Below are positions 1-4,374 of a DNA stretch of 5,314 nt, one piece after another. Source of the stretch: DASXTS01 sp036505275 (lineage in GTDB: Bacteria; Actinomycetota; Actinomycetes; Mycobacteriales; Pseudonocardiaceae); the NCBI GenBank assembly GCA_036505275.1, contig DASXTS010000450.1, forward strand, positions 1-5,314, read 5' to 3'. A model generated the notes under the pieces. The model worked only from the letters and a program-made list of their open reading frames with translations. It ran no database searches and was not told the origin of the DNA. Position 1 is the stretch's first letter, and every line of letters starts with the position of its first letter. Made by a program: the position numbers and the translations under genes.

Positions 1-127
1 GATGTCCTCGGCCACCCTCTCGCAGCTCTACCGGACCCAGGTGGACGTGTTGCGCATCCGCGGCAGAATCGTCGTGATCGGCGGTCACGACGAGGCCAAC
101 GCACACCACCTGGAGGACCCGCCGTGA
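1..127 (+). CDS. C-terminal end of a metal ABC transporter ATP-binding protein (partial)
   Basis: The frame beginning at base 2 is open from the window edge and ends at TGA 125-127, giving about 41 residues. The tail reads LSQLYRTQVDVLRIRGRIVV, then IGGHDEANAHHLEDPP. The pattern LYxxxVDVLRxxGRIVVxGG is the usual C-terminal end of ZnuC/MntB-like ATPases that work with ABC-3 permeases. The Walker and signature motifs lie upstream of the window, so the family call rests on this tail and on the permease that follows. The last residues include three histidines and several acidic residues, which fits a metal system but proves nothing. The stop overlaps the permease start (GTGA, 124-127), so the two are translationally coupled. 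The ATG at base 2 is an internal methionine, not the start. Confidence 0.82.
   Translation, partial: MSSATLSQLYRTQVDVLRIRGRIVVIGGHDEANAHHLEDPP
112..117 (+). promoter_or_regulatory. Ribosome binding site of the permease gene
   Basis: GGAGGA lies 6 nt before the GTG at 124, inside the last codons of the upstream ATPase gene. It supports GTG 124 as the permease start and translational coupling of the two genes. Confidence 0.8.
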
Positions 128-960
128 TCGACTTCGAGGGCACGGCCGAGCTGCTCGGGCTGCCGTTCGTGCAGAACGCGCTGCTGGCCGGCGCCGTGCT
201 CGGCGTGCTCGCCGGCCTGCTCGGGCCGATGGCGGTCGGCCGAGGCATGTCCTTCGCGGTGCACGGCACCAGCGAGATGACCTTCGCCGGCGCGGCCGCC
301 GGGCTACTGGTAGCCGGCGCAGCCGGGGTGAGCTACGGCGCCCTCGCGGCGGCCGTCGCTGCCGCTGTGCTGTTCGGGCTGTTCGGCCTGCGCGAGCGGG
401 AACGCGACTCGGCCATCGGCGTCGTGCTGTCCTTCGGCCTCGGCCTCGGCGTGCTCTGCCTCGCCCTCTACCACGGCCGGGCCGCGAACAAGTTCGGCCT
501 GCTCGTCGGCCAGATCGTCGGCGTCGACCGGTCCGACCTGCGGGTGCTGATCATCTGCGGGGTGGCCGTCGTGGTGGTGCTCGCCGTGGTGTACCGGCCG
601 CTGCTGTTCGCCACCTTCGACCCGACCACGGCGGTGGCCCGCGGCGTACCGGTGCGGCCGCTGTCGGTGCTGTTCGCCGTGCTCATCGGCGTGACCACCG
701 CGCTGGGCGTGCAGATCGTCGGCGCCCTGCTCGTGCTCGCCCTCATGATCACCCCGGCGGCCGCCGCGGCCAGGGTCTCGGCCAACCCGATCGTGGTCAC
801 CGCGCTGGCCGTGCTCTTCGCCGAGGTCTCCGTGCTCGGCGGCATCGTGCTCTCCCTGGCGCCCGGCCTGCCGGTGAGCCCGTACGTCACCTCGATCGCG
901 TTCCTGTGCTACCTCGGCTGCCGGGCCATCGGCGCGGTCCGGACCCCGGCCCAGGCGTGA
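124..960 (+). CDS. Metal ABC transporter permease, ABC-3 family (ZnuB/MntC-like)
   Basis: This 278-residue integral membrane protein is the transmembrane subunit of a binding-protein-dependent importer, probably for zinc or manganese. Hydrophobic segments lie near residues 17-38, 53-84, 97-115, 139-157, 180-210, 222-246 and 253-271, which suits ABC-3 permeases of usual length. Recognisable family stretches are MSFAVHGTSEMTFAGAAAG (residues 42-60) and VGALLVLALMITPAAAA (about 199-215), the conserved core near the substrate path. The GTG start is chosen from the GGAGGA 6 nt upstream and the 4-bp overlap with the ATPase gene. The TGA stop lies within a copy of a 20-bp repeat (955-974). Known for the family: it pairs with an ATPase and a periplasmic or lipoprotein metal-binding protein; the latter is not in view. 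The metal cannot be told from the sequence. The related actinobacterial 'anchored-repeat' ABC systems have very similar permeases and are an alternative. No Zur-type operator is visible, because the operon promoter lies outside the window. Confidence 0.94.
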   Translation: MIDFEGTAELLGLPFVQNALLAGAVLGVLAGLLGPMAVGRGMSFAVHGTSEMTFAGAAAGLLVAGAAGVSYGALAAAVAAAVLFGLFGLRERERDSAIGVVLSFGLGLGVLCLALYHGRAANKFGLLVGQIVGVDRSDLRVLIICGVAVVVVLAVVYRPLLFATFDPTTAVARGVPVRPLSVLFAVLIGVTTALGVQIVGALLVLALMITPAAAAARVSANPIVVTALAVLFAEVSVLGGIVLSLAPGLPVSPYVTSIAFLCYLGCRAIGAVRTPAQA

Positions 961-974
961 ACGCGACAGGAGTC
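955..974 (+). repeat. Dispersed 20-bp repeat, copy A
   Basis: The 20 bases here (gcgtgaacgcgaca, then ggagtc) match 4042-4061 at 19 of 20 positions, in the same orientation; the only difference is G/C at the fifteenth base. Copy A covers the TGA stop of the permease gene and the first 14 nt after it. Both copies form the left arm of a possible stem-loop. This suggests a dispersed palindromic repeat family, but two copies are all the window shows. Confidence 0.6.
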
Positions 975-980
975 GAGTCG

Positions 981-1008
981 CACCCGACTGGCGTCACCCG
1001 ACTGGCGT
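981..1008. repeat. Tandem 14-bp direct repeat
   Basis: cacccgactggcgt occurs twice back to back (981-994 and 995-1008) with no mismatch, followed by a degenerate third start (cacgctggcgct, 1009-1020). It fills most of the 65-bp gap between the convergent permease and AEC genes and supplies the cgact arms of the stem-loop described there. Confidence 0.85.
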
Positions 1009-1025
1009 CACGCTGGCGCTGAGGC

Positions 1026-1928
1026 CTAGCCGGCGAACAGGGTGATGCCCAACGACAGCACGAGGCCGCTCACCAGGGACATCGACAGCGCGTTCACGGC
1101 CAGCCGGACGTCGAGGTTCTCCAGGGACGCGAACGTGACGGTGACGAACGCGACCGGGGTCACGCCCATGAGCAGCATTACGGTGCGGTCGATGCCGTGC
1201 AGCCGGAAGATCAGCACTACGGCGATGGCCACGGCCAGTCCGGTGACCAGCCGACTGCCGACGATCAGGGCCGCCCTGCCGAGGCGCTCACCGGGCGGCT
1301 CGAACAGGATGCCGACCCCGAGGGAGATCAACACGGCCGTCGTCGCGCCGAAGGCGCCGATCGGGCCGCTGATCGCCGACGGCACGTGCAGGTTGAGGAG
1401 GTTGATCGGCAGGCCGGCCGCGATCGCATACAGTGGGGGACTTTTGAGCAGCCGGTCCAGCAACAGCGAGCCGCCGGTGTGCTGGGGATTTCCGCGAGCG
1501 GCGACGTAATAGGCCCAGCTGAACGTGAGCGTGGTGTTGACCGAGTCGAACGCCGCGATGCGGGCCACCCCGTCGGCGCCGTACAGCGCTTGGACGAACG
1601 GCAGCTCGAACCCGGTGTTGACGCTCATGCAGGCGACCAGCAGCACGGCCGTCTCGGTGGCCGGCCGCCGGACCCTGCCGGCGATGATCCGGCCGGCGAC
1701 GAAGCCGGTGGCCACCATGACGAGCGCCGCCAGCGGAAAAATGGCGAGAGCCCGGGTGAGGTCCACCGACGACAGCGCGTTGAACATCAGCGCCGGCAGG
1801 CAGACGTAGAAGACCAGCTTGAAGACGAAGTCGCCGTCACGGTGATCGGCCGCTCCGAGTCGCCGGAGCAGGAATCCCCCGGCCATGCCGATGACCGCTG
1901 GTAGCAGCCGAGGCAGGACCTCCAGCAC
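1026..1928 (-). CDS. AEC family (auxin efflux carrier type) membrane transporter
   Basis: This 300-residue integral membrane protein starts MLEVLPRLLPAVIGMAGGFLL when read from GTG 1928. That is the usual AEC start: a helix ending at an LLRRLG turn. Further family features are FKLVFYVCLPALMFNAL (about 36-52), SVNTGFELPF (102-111), LLKSPPLYAIAAGLPINLL (160-178) and the C-terminal half with TPVAFVTVTFAS (257-268). About ten hydrophobic segments span the chain, and the length is normal for the family. AEC proteins export small carboxylates, amino acids or, in plants, auxin; the substrate here cannot be predicted. The frame stays open upstream to an ATG at 2243, but that extension is polar and low in complexity and would run antisense through the ABM gene, so it is rejected. 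No Shine-Dalgarno precedes the GTG, but a -10-like TATCAT ends 6 nt before it, suggesting a leaderless mRNA. Several A/T-rich codons (AAA-AGT near 1441-1446, ATT-TTT near 1735) are unusual next to the neighbouring genes. Confidence 0.88.
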   Translation of the reverse strand: MLEVLPRLLPAVIGMAGGFLLRRLGAADHRDGDFVFKLVFYVCLPALMFNALSSVDLTRALAIFPLAALVMVATGFVAGRIIAGRVRRPATETAVLLVACMSVNTGFELPFVQALYGADGVARIAAFDSVNTTLTFSWAYYVAARGNPQHTGGSLLLDRLLKSPPLYAIAAGLPINLLNLHVPSAISGPIGAFGATTAVLISLGVGILFEPPGERLGRAALIVGSRLVTGLAVAIAVVLIFRLHGIDRTVMLLMGVTPVAFVTVTFASLENLDVRLAVNALSMSLVSGLVLSLGITLFAG

Positions 1929-1934
1929 CGGTGG

Positions 1935-1940
1935 ATGATA
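1935..1940 (-). promoter_or_regulatory. Candidate -10 box for a leaderless AEC transcript
   Basis: On the minus strand TATCAT (4 of 6 bases of TATAAT, with the key TA...T) is followed by 6 nt and then the GTG start at 1928. Transcription would start at or next to the start codon, giving a leaderless mRNA, a common arrangement in actinobacteria. This fits the lack of a Shine-Dalgarno. No good -35 hexamer is visible at 16-18 bp. Confidence 0.4.
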
Positions 1941-1942
1941 AT
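1937..1942 (+). promoter_or_regulatory. Candidate -10 box for the ABM-like gene
   Basis: GATAAT (5 of 6 bases of TATAAT) lies in a 14-bp AT-rich island (1935-1948, 12 of 14 A/T), which stands out in this GC-rich window. It overlaps the minus-strand -10 candidate. A start near 1949 would give a leader of about 67 nt before GTG 2016. The -35 region (around 1914-1920, aggacc) matches poorly. Confidence 0.35.
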
Positions 1943-2001
1943 GAATTACCGCGGCCCGCCAGCGGTTCCGCGCCGATCGCTTCCGCTGGGTGGGTCCGAC
2001 C

Positions 2002-2007
2002 GAGGGA
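2002..2007 (+). promoter_or_regulatory. Ribosome binding site deciding the ABM-like gene start
   Basis: GAGGGA sits 8 nt before GTG 2016. The competing ATG at 2007 overlaps this motif and so cannot use it, and the ATGs at 1935 and 1941 have no usable Shine-Dalgarno. This favours GTG 2016. Confidence 0.5.
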
Positions 2008-2015
2008 TGGGCACG

Positions 2016-2318
2016 GTGAGCGTCTTCAGCATGGTGAGTGCACGAATCCCGCCGGAACGGACACCAGAGTTGATCGCCCGGTTCGGCGCGGCGGTCCGGG
2101 CCGGCATGCCCGAGCGGCGGCAGACCACGCTGCTGCGCGGCGATGGCGAGAGGTGGTCGATCATCACGTTCTGGCGCAGCCGCCAGGATTTCGACAACTA
2201 CCTCGCCTCGGTAGACGAGCCATTCGCCACGCGGCTGTTCCACGACGCCGGCGGCGGCACCCCAGAGGTGAACGTGTTCGAGGTGGTGCTCGACAGCAAC
2301 GCCAAATTCTGGCCCTGA
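2016..2318 (+). CDS. ABM-like dimeric alpha-beta-barrel protein
   Basis: This small soluble protein has 100 residues from GTG 2016. It reads as one ferredoxin-like alpha-beta domain of the antibiotic biosynthesis monooxygenase (ABM) superfamily: strand FSMVSARIP (4-12), helix PERTPELIARFGAAVRA (13-29), strand QTTLLRG (36-42), strand ERWSIITFW (45-53), helix SRQDFDNYLAS (55-65), and a last strand PEVNVFEVV (83-91) after RLFHDAGGG (73-81). Such proteins usually form homodimers. Some are monooxygenases of quinols or heme, many have no known function, and no catalytic residue can be assigned here. An in-frame ATG at 1935 would add 27 residues of non-conserved, Pro/Arg/Gly-rich sequence; ATG 2007 would add three. 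GTG 2016 is preferred for its ribosome binding site. The gene is divergent from the AEC transporter (87 bp between starts) and convergent with the MBOAT gene. A link to a transported small aromatic or acid is speculation. Confidence 0.72.
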   Translation: MSVFSMVSARIPPERTPELIARFGAAVRAGMPERRQTTLLRGDGERWSIITFWRSRQDFDNYLASVDEPFATRLFHDAGGGTPEVNVFEVVLDSNAKFWP

Positions 2319-2402
2319 CGGCCGGCCGCCCCCAGCAGTCGTTGCTCGGCTCCCGACCAGGTCCCCGGGTGGCAGCAGGTGGTCTTCGTCGCCAACGCCG
2401 CG

Positions 2403-2433
2403 CCGGCGCCGGACCCCTCGGGAGGGCCGCCGG
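2403..2433 (+). terminator. Candidate stem-loop terminator after the ABM-like gene
   Basis: ccggcg (2403-2408) pairs with cgccgg (2428-2433), and an inner stem ccct (2415-2418)/aggg (2423-2426) closes a 4-nt loop. It starts 85 nt after the ABM-like stop, in the convergent gap 2319-2473, which holds no gene I can support. There is no T-tract. The assignment rests on position and pairing only. Confidence 0.3.
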
Positions 2434-2457
2434 ATCCACGCGCTAGCGGCCGCAGGT

Positions 2458-2476
2458 TGGCCGGCTCCGCCGGCTA
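2458..2476 (-). terminator. Hairpin at the stop codon of the MBOAT gene
   Basis: gccggc (2460-2465) and gccggc (2469-2474) pair across a 3-nt loop (tcc), and the stem can extend by a wobble and an A-T pair. The TAG stop of the MBOAT gene (2474-2476) forms part of the stem. It may act as a terminator for the minus-strand gene, or for convergent transcription. There is no T-tract. Confidence 0.35.
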
Positions 2477-3907
2477 GAACTGGTAGTAGAGGAACGGGCT
2501 GAAGGTGCCAGCGGCGACCAGCAGGGACGAGTAGGCCAGGCCGGCGGTCATGATGCCGGCACGCAGGACGGTTGCCTGGCGGCTGCGGACCGACTCGAGG
2601 TAGGGGCCGGTCACCGGGTGCGGTGGCAGCAACACGACCAGCAGTGCGATCAGCAGGATGAGCAGGCGCTGGTTCGTCAGGGCGGCCGCCACGACGTCGG
2701 TGAGGCCGTCAAAGTCCGGGACGACCAGGTGCCACAGCATGGTGACCGCGCTGCCCAGGTCGGGCGAGCGGAAGAGCACCCAGCCGAGCATGACCAGCAG
2801 GAAGGTCAGCACGCGGCGGCGGAACACCGCGGCGGGCGCGGCCGGCGGCGCCGACCAGTGCTGGCGGCGCTCGATGACGAGCAGCGCGCCGTGGTAGAGC
2901 CCCCAGACGAGGAACGTCCAGTTGGCGCCGTGCCAGAAGCCGACGAGCACGAAGACGACCAGCAGGTTGCGGTAGGTCGACGCGGTGCCACCGCGGTTGC
3001 CGCCGAGGGGGATGTAGACATAGTCGCGGAACCAGCGGGACAGCGACATGTGCCAGCGCCGCCAGAACTCGGTGATCGTGATGGACGAGTACGGCCGCGC
3101 GAAGTTCTCCGGCAGCCGGAAGCCGAGCATGCGGCCGAGCCCGATGGCCATGTCCGAGTAGCCGGAGAAGTCGAAGTAGAGCTGCACGGCGTAGCCGATC
3201 GCGCCGAGCCATGCCACGGCGGTGGTCATCTGGTCGGCCGGGGTGGCGAAGCAGGCGTCCACCAGAGGTGCCAGCGAGTCGGCGACCACCACCTTCTTGG
3301 TAAGCCCGAGCGCGAACCGCGGAAAGCCGGCCGCGATGTCGTCCAGCCGGTGGGTGCGCTGCTGCGGCAACTGGTCGGCGATCTCCCGGTAGCGCACGAT
3401 CGGGCCGGCGACCAGCTGCGGGAACATCGCGATGTACGTGACGAACGAGACCGGGTTGCGCAGCGCGGGACGCTCGCCGCGGTAGATGTCCACCACGTAG
3501 GAGATGTGGTGGAACGTGTAGAACGAGATGCCGATCGGCAGCACGAGCTGGACGACCGGCAGGTCGAGGCCCGTGAAGGCGGCGAGGTTGGCTGCCTGCG
3601 TCGTGGCGAAGCCCGCGTACTTCCAGAGCACCAGCACGGCGACGTCGAACGCGATGACCGCGATGACCAGCCGGCGCCGCCGAACCGGGTCGAGGTCCCA
3701 CTCGTCGGGCTCCAGCGGGGGCCCGGCCAGGTAGTTGACCACCATGCAGGCGAGCAGCAGCAGGGTGGTGGCACCGGCGCCGACCGCGTAGAAGATCAGG
3801 CTCGCGCCGGCGATGATGCCGTTACGCCATGAGCGCGGCGCGAGCAGCACGGCCACAAGCACGACCGGCAGGAAGAACCACAGGAACAGCGGCGTTGCGA
3901 ACGACAT
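2474..3907 (-). CDS. MBOAT family membrane-bound O-acyltransferase (AlgI/DltB-like)
   Basis: This 477-residue polytopic membrane protein has the length usual for AlgI-type enzymes. Diagnostic stretches in order are: an N-terminal helix FATPLFLWFFLPVVLVAVLL (3-22); LPIGISFYTFHHISYVVD (123-140); MFPQLVAGPIVRY (161-173); YFDFSGYSDMAIGLGRMLGF (244-263); ITEFWRRWHMSLSRWFRDY (278-296) followed by VYIPLGGNRGG; VGFWHGANWTFLVWGLYHG (322-340); and the C-terminal end FSPFLYYQF. His326 in WHGAN and His339 in YHG are the two conserved histidines; the former corresponds to the catalytic His of the family. These enzymes move an acyl group, usually acetyl, across the membrane to an exported polysaccharide or lipid; the acceptor cannot be predicted here. 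An in-frame TAG lies just upstream of ATG 3907, so this start is firm, although the Shine-Dalgarno is weak (TAGG, 10 nt away). No AlgJ/AlgX/DltD or SGNH partner is present in the window. All key residues are intact. Confidence 0.95.
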   Translation of the reverse strand: MSFATPLFLWFFLPVVLVAVLLAPRSWRNGIIAGASLIFYAVGAGATTLLLLACMVVNYLAGPPLEPDEWDLDPVRRRRLVIAVIAFDVAVLVLWKYAGFATTQAANLAAFTGLDLPVVQLVLPIGISFYTFHHISYVVDIYRGERPALRNPVSFVTYIAMFPQLVAGPIVRYREIADQLPQQRTHRLDDIAAGFPRFALGLTKKVVVADSLAPLVDACFATPADQMTTAVAWLGAIGYAVQLYFDFSGYSDMAIGLGRMLGFRLPENFARPYSSITITEFWRRWHMSLSRWFRDYVYIPLGGNRGGTASTYRNLLVVFVLVGFWHGANWTFLVWGLYHGALLVIERRQHWSAPPAAPAAVFRRRVLTFLLVMLGWVLFRSPDLGSAVTMLWHLVVPDFDGLTDVVAAALTNQRLLILLIALLVVLLPPHPVTGPYLESVRSRQATVLRAGIMTAGLAYSSLLVAAGTFSPFLYYQF

Positions 3908-3995
3908 CGGCCAGCGAGCCTAGCCGAGCAGCGCTCGCCGGCGCGGTCGGTCACCACGGACCCGCGCTCAACCTCGCCCCAGTATGCGGCGCAAG

Positions 3996-4028
3996 CCCCG
4001 CGCCCAGCCCTGGGTGAGGGGTGCGGGG
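3996..4028. repeat. GC-rich inverted repeat
   Basis: ccccgcgccc (3996-4005) pairs with gggtgcgggg (4019-4028): ten pairs including one G-T, with a 13-nt loop. On the minus strand the wobble becomes an A-C mismatch. It lies about 90 bp upstream of the MBOAT start and could be a terminator, an attenuator or part of a repeat element; nothing in the sequence decides between these. Confidence 0.6.
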
Positions 4029-4041
4029 ACCCGCCGCCACC

Positions 4042-4103
4042 GCGTGAACGCGACACGAGTCAGGTTGCCAAGCCCGCTCACCGGACTCCGGTCACGTTCA
4101 TGC
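4042..4103. repeat. Long imperfect inverted repeat carrying dispersed repeat copy B
   Basis: The left arm 4042-4065 and right arm 4080-4103 are complementary at 19 of 24 positions plus one G-T, around a 14-nt loop (4066-4079). Mismatches fall at 4051/4094, 4055/4090, 4056/4089 and 4062/4083. On the minus strand 4051/4094 becomes a G-U pair, so a minus-strand RNA would fold slightly better. The first 20 bases (4042-4061) are copy B of the motif at 955-974 (19/20). The size and shape resemble REP-like palindromic elements. It lies between rlmB and the MBOAT gene. Confidence 0.7.
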
Positions 4104-4121
4104 CCGTTCGACCAGCGGGCA
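4101..4121. repeat. Short perfect hairpin next to the long inverted repeat
   Basis: tgcccg (4101-4106) and cgggca (4116-4121) pair perfectly across a 9-nt loop. Its first three bases also belong to the arm of the preceding inverted repeat, so the two structures compete. A 'cca' follows at 4125-4127, but no tRNA fold is present. Confidence 0.5.
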
Positions 4122-4374
4122 CGGACCAGGCGTGCTGGCCGCGCGTCCCGCCCGGCACGGGCGACGATCGGCGGCCGTTCGGGGTCAAGGCCTGTCTCGT
4201 CGATCGCGGCCGTTGCGAGCGGCGATCCAGATGGATGCATCGCAATGCGGACGGCGAGGCCATAGCGGAGCTACGGACGAGGAGGACAACGCATGCCCAC
4301 GCCTGCCGGCGCAGCGGCAATGCCGAGCTCCATCTGGGCGCCGCGCAGCAGGCCAAGGATCCGCGAGGCAGGCC

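Larger units (their letters stand above)
951..1016. terminator. Candidate bidirectional terminator stem-loop between convergent genes
   Basis: The end of the permease gene (951-960, ccaggcgtga) can pair with 1008-1016 (tcacgctgg): nine base pairs with one bulged G. Inside, agtcg (976-980) pairs with cgact (985-989) across a 4-nt loop, and agtcg (971-975) can pair with cgact (999-1003). The structure lies exactly between two convergent genes, whose stops are at 958-960 (+) and 1026-1028 (-). There is no T-tract, which is common for actinobacterial terminators. Termination activity is inferred from position and pairing only. Confidence 0.4.
3908..4374. other. 467-bp intergenic region with inverted repeats, no supported gene
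   Basis: This region lies between the start of the MBOAT gene and the stop of rlmB, both on the minus strand. Frames of 90 residues (minus, 3968-4240) and 93 residues (plus, 3984-4265) exist, but they oppose each other, are Arg/Pro/Gly-rich, lack a Shine-Dalgarno and run through the inverted repeats, so I do not call them genes. The region holds three inverted repeats (3996-4028, 4042-4103, 4101-4121). It also has a near-direct repeat, cgatcggcggccgtt (4165-4179) against cgatcgcggccgtt (4201-4214), and an AGGAGG (4280-4285) 7 nt before an ATG at 4293. The MBOAT promoter is presumably here, but I could not identify it with confidence. Confidence 0.6.

Noticed and set aside
1935..2015. ATG 1935 as start of the ABM-like gene
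   Set aside because: It would add 27 non-conserved residues, has no usable Shine-Dalgarno and would overlap the candidate -10 boxes. GTG 2016 has GAGGGA at good spacing.
1929..2243. Extension of the AEC gene by 105 codons to ATG 2243
   Set aside because: The added sequence is polar and unlike any AEC N-terminus, and it is antisense to most of the ABM-like gene. The AEC homology begins at the GTG codon at 1928.
2618..3832. 404-codon plus-strand frame opposite the MBOAT gene
   Set aside because: It is a GC-driven shadow: an Arg/Asp/Glu/His/Gln-rich product without domains, lying fully antisense to a gene with clear MBOAT motifs.
3981..3986. CATACT on the minus strand as the MBOAT -10 box
   Set aside because: It matches TATAAT at only 4 of 6 bases, has no -35 partner, and lies about 74 nt from the start codon; too weak to list.
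4095..4127. tRNA-like signal (gttcga in a stem-loop followed by cca)
   Set aside because: The loop is 9 nt rather than 7, the conserved C after the T-loop is missing, and no acceptor, D or anticodon arms can be found upstream.
3968..4240. 90-residue minus-strand frame in the rlmB-MBOAT gap
   Set aside because: It has no ribosome binding site and no recognisable domain, and it runs through the inverted repeats, including dispersed repeat copy B, whose bases explain part of its sequence.
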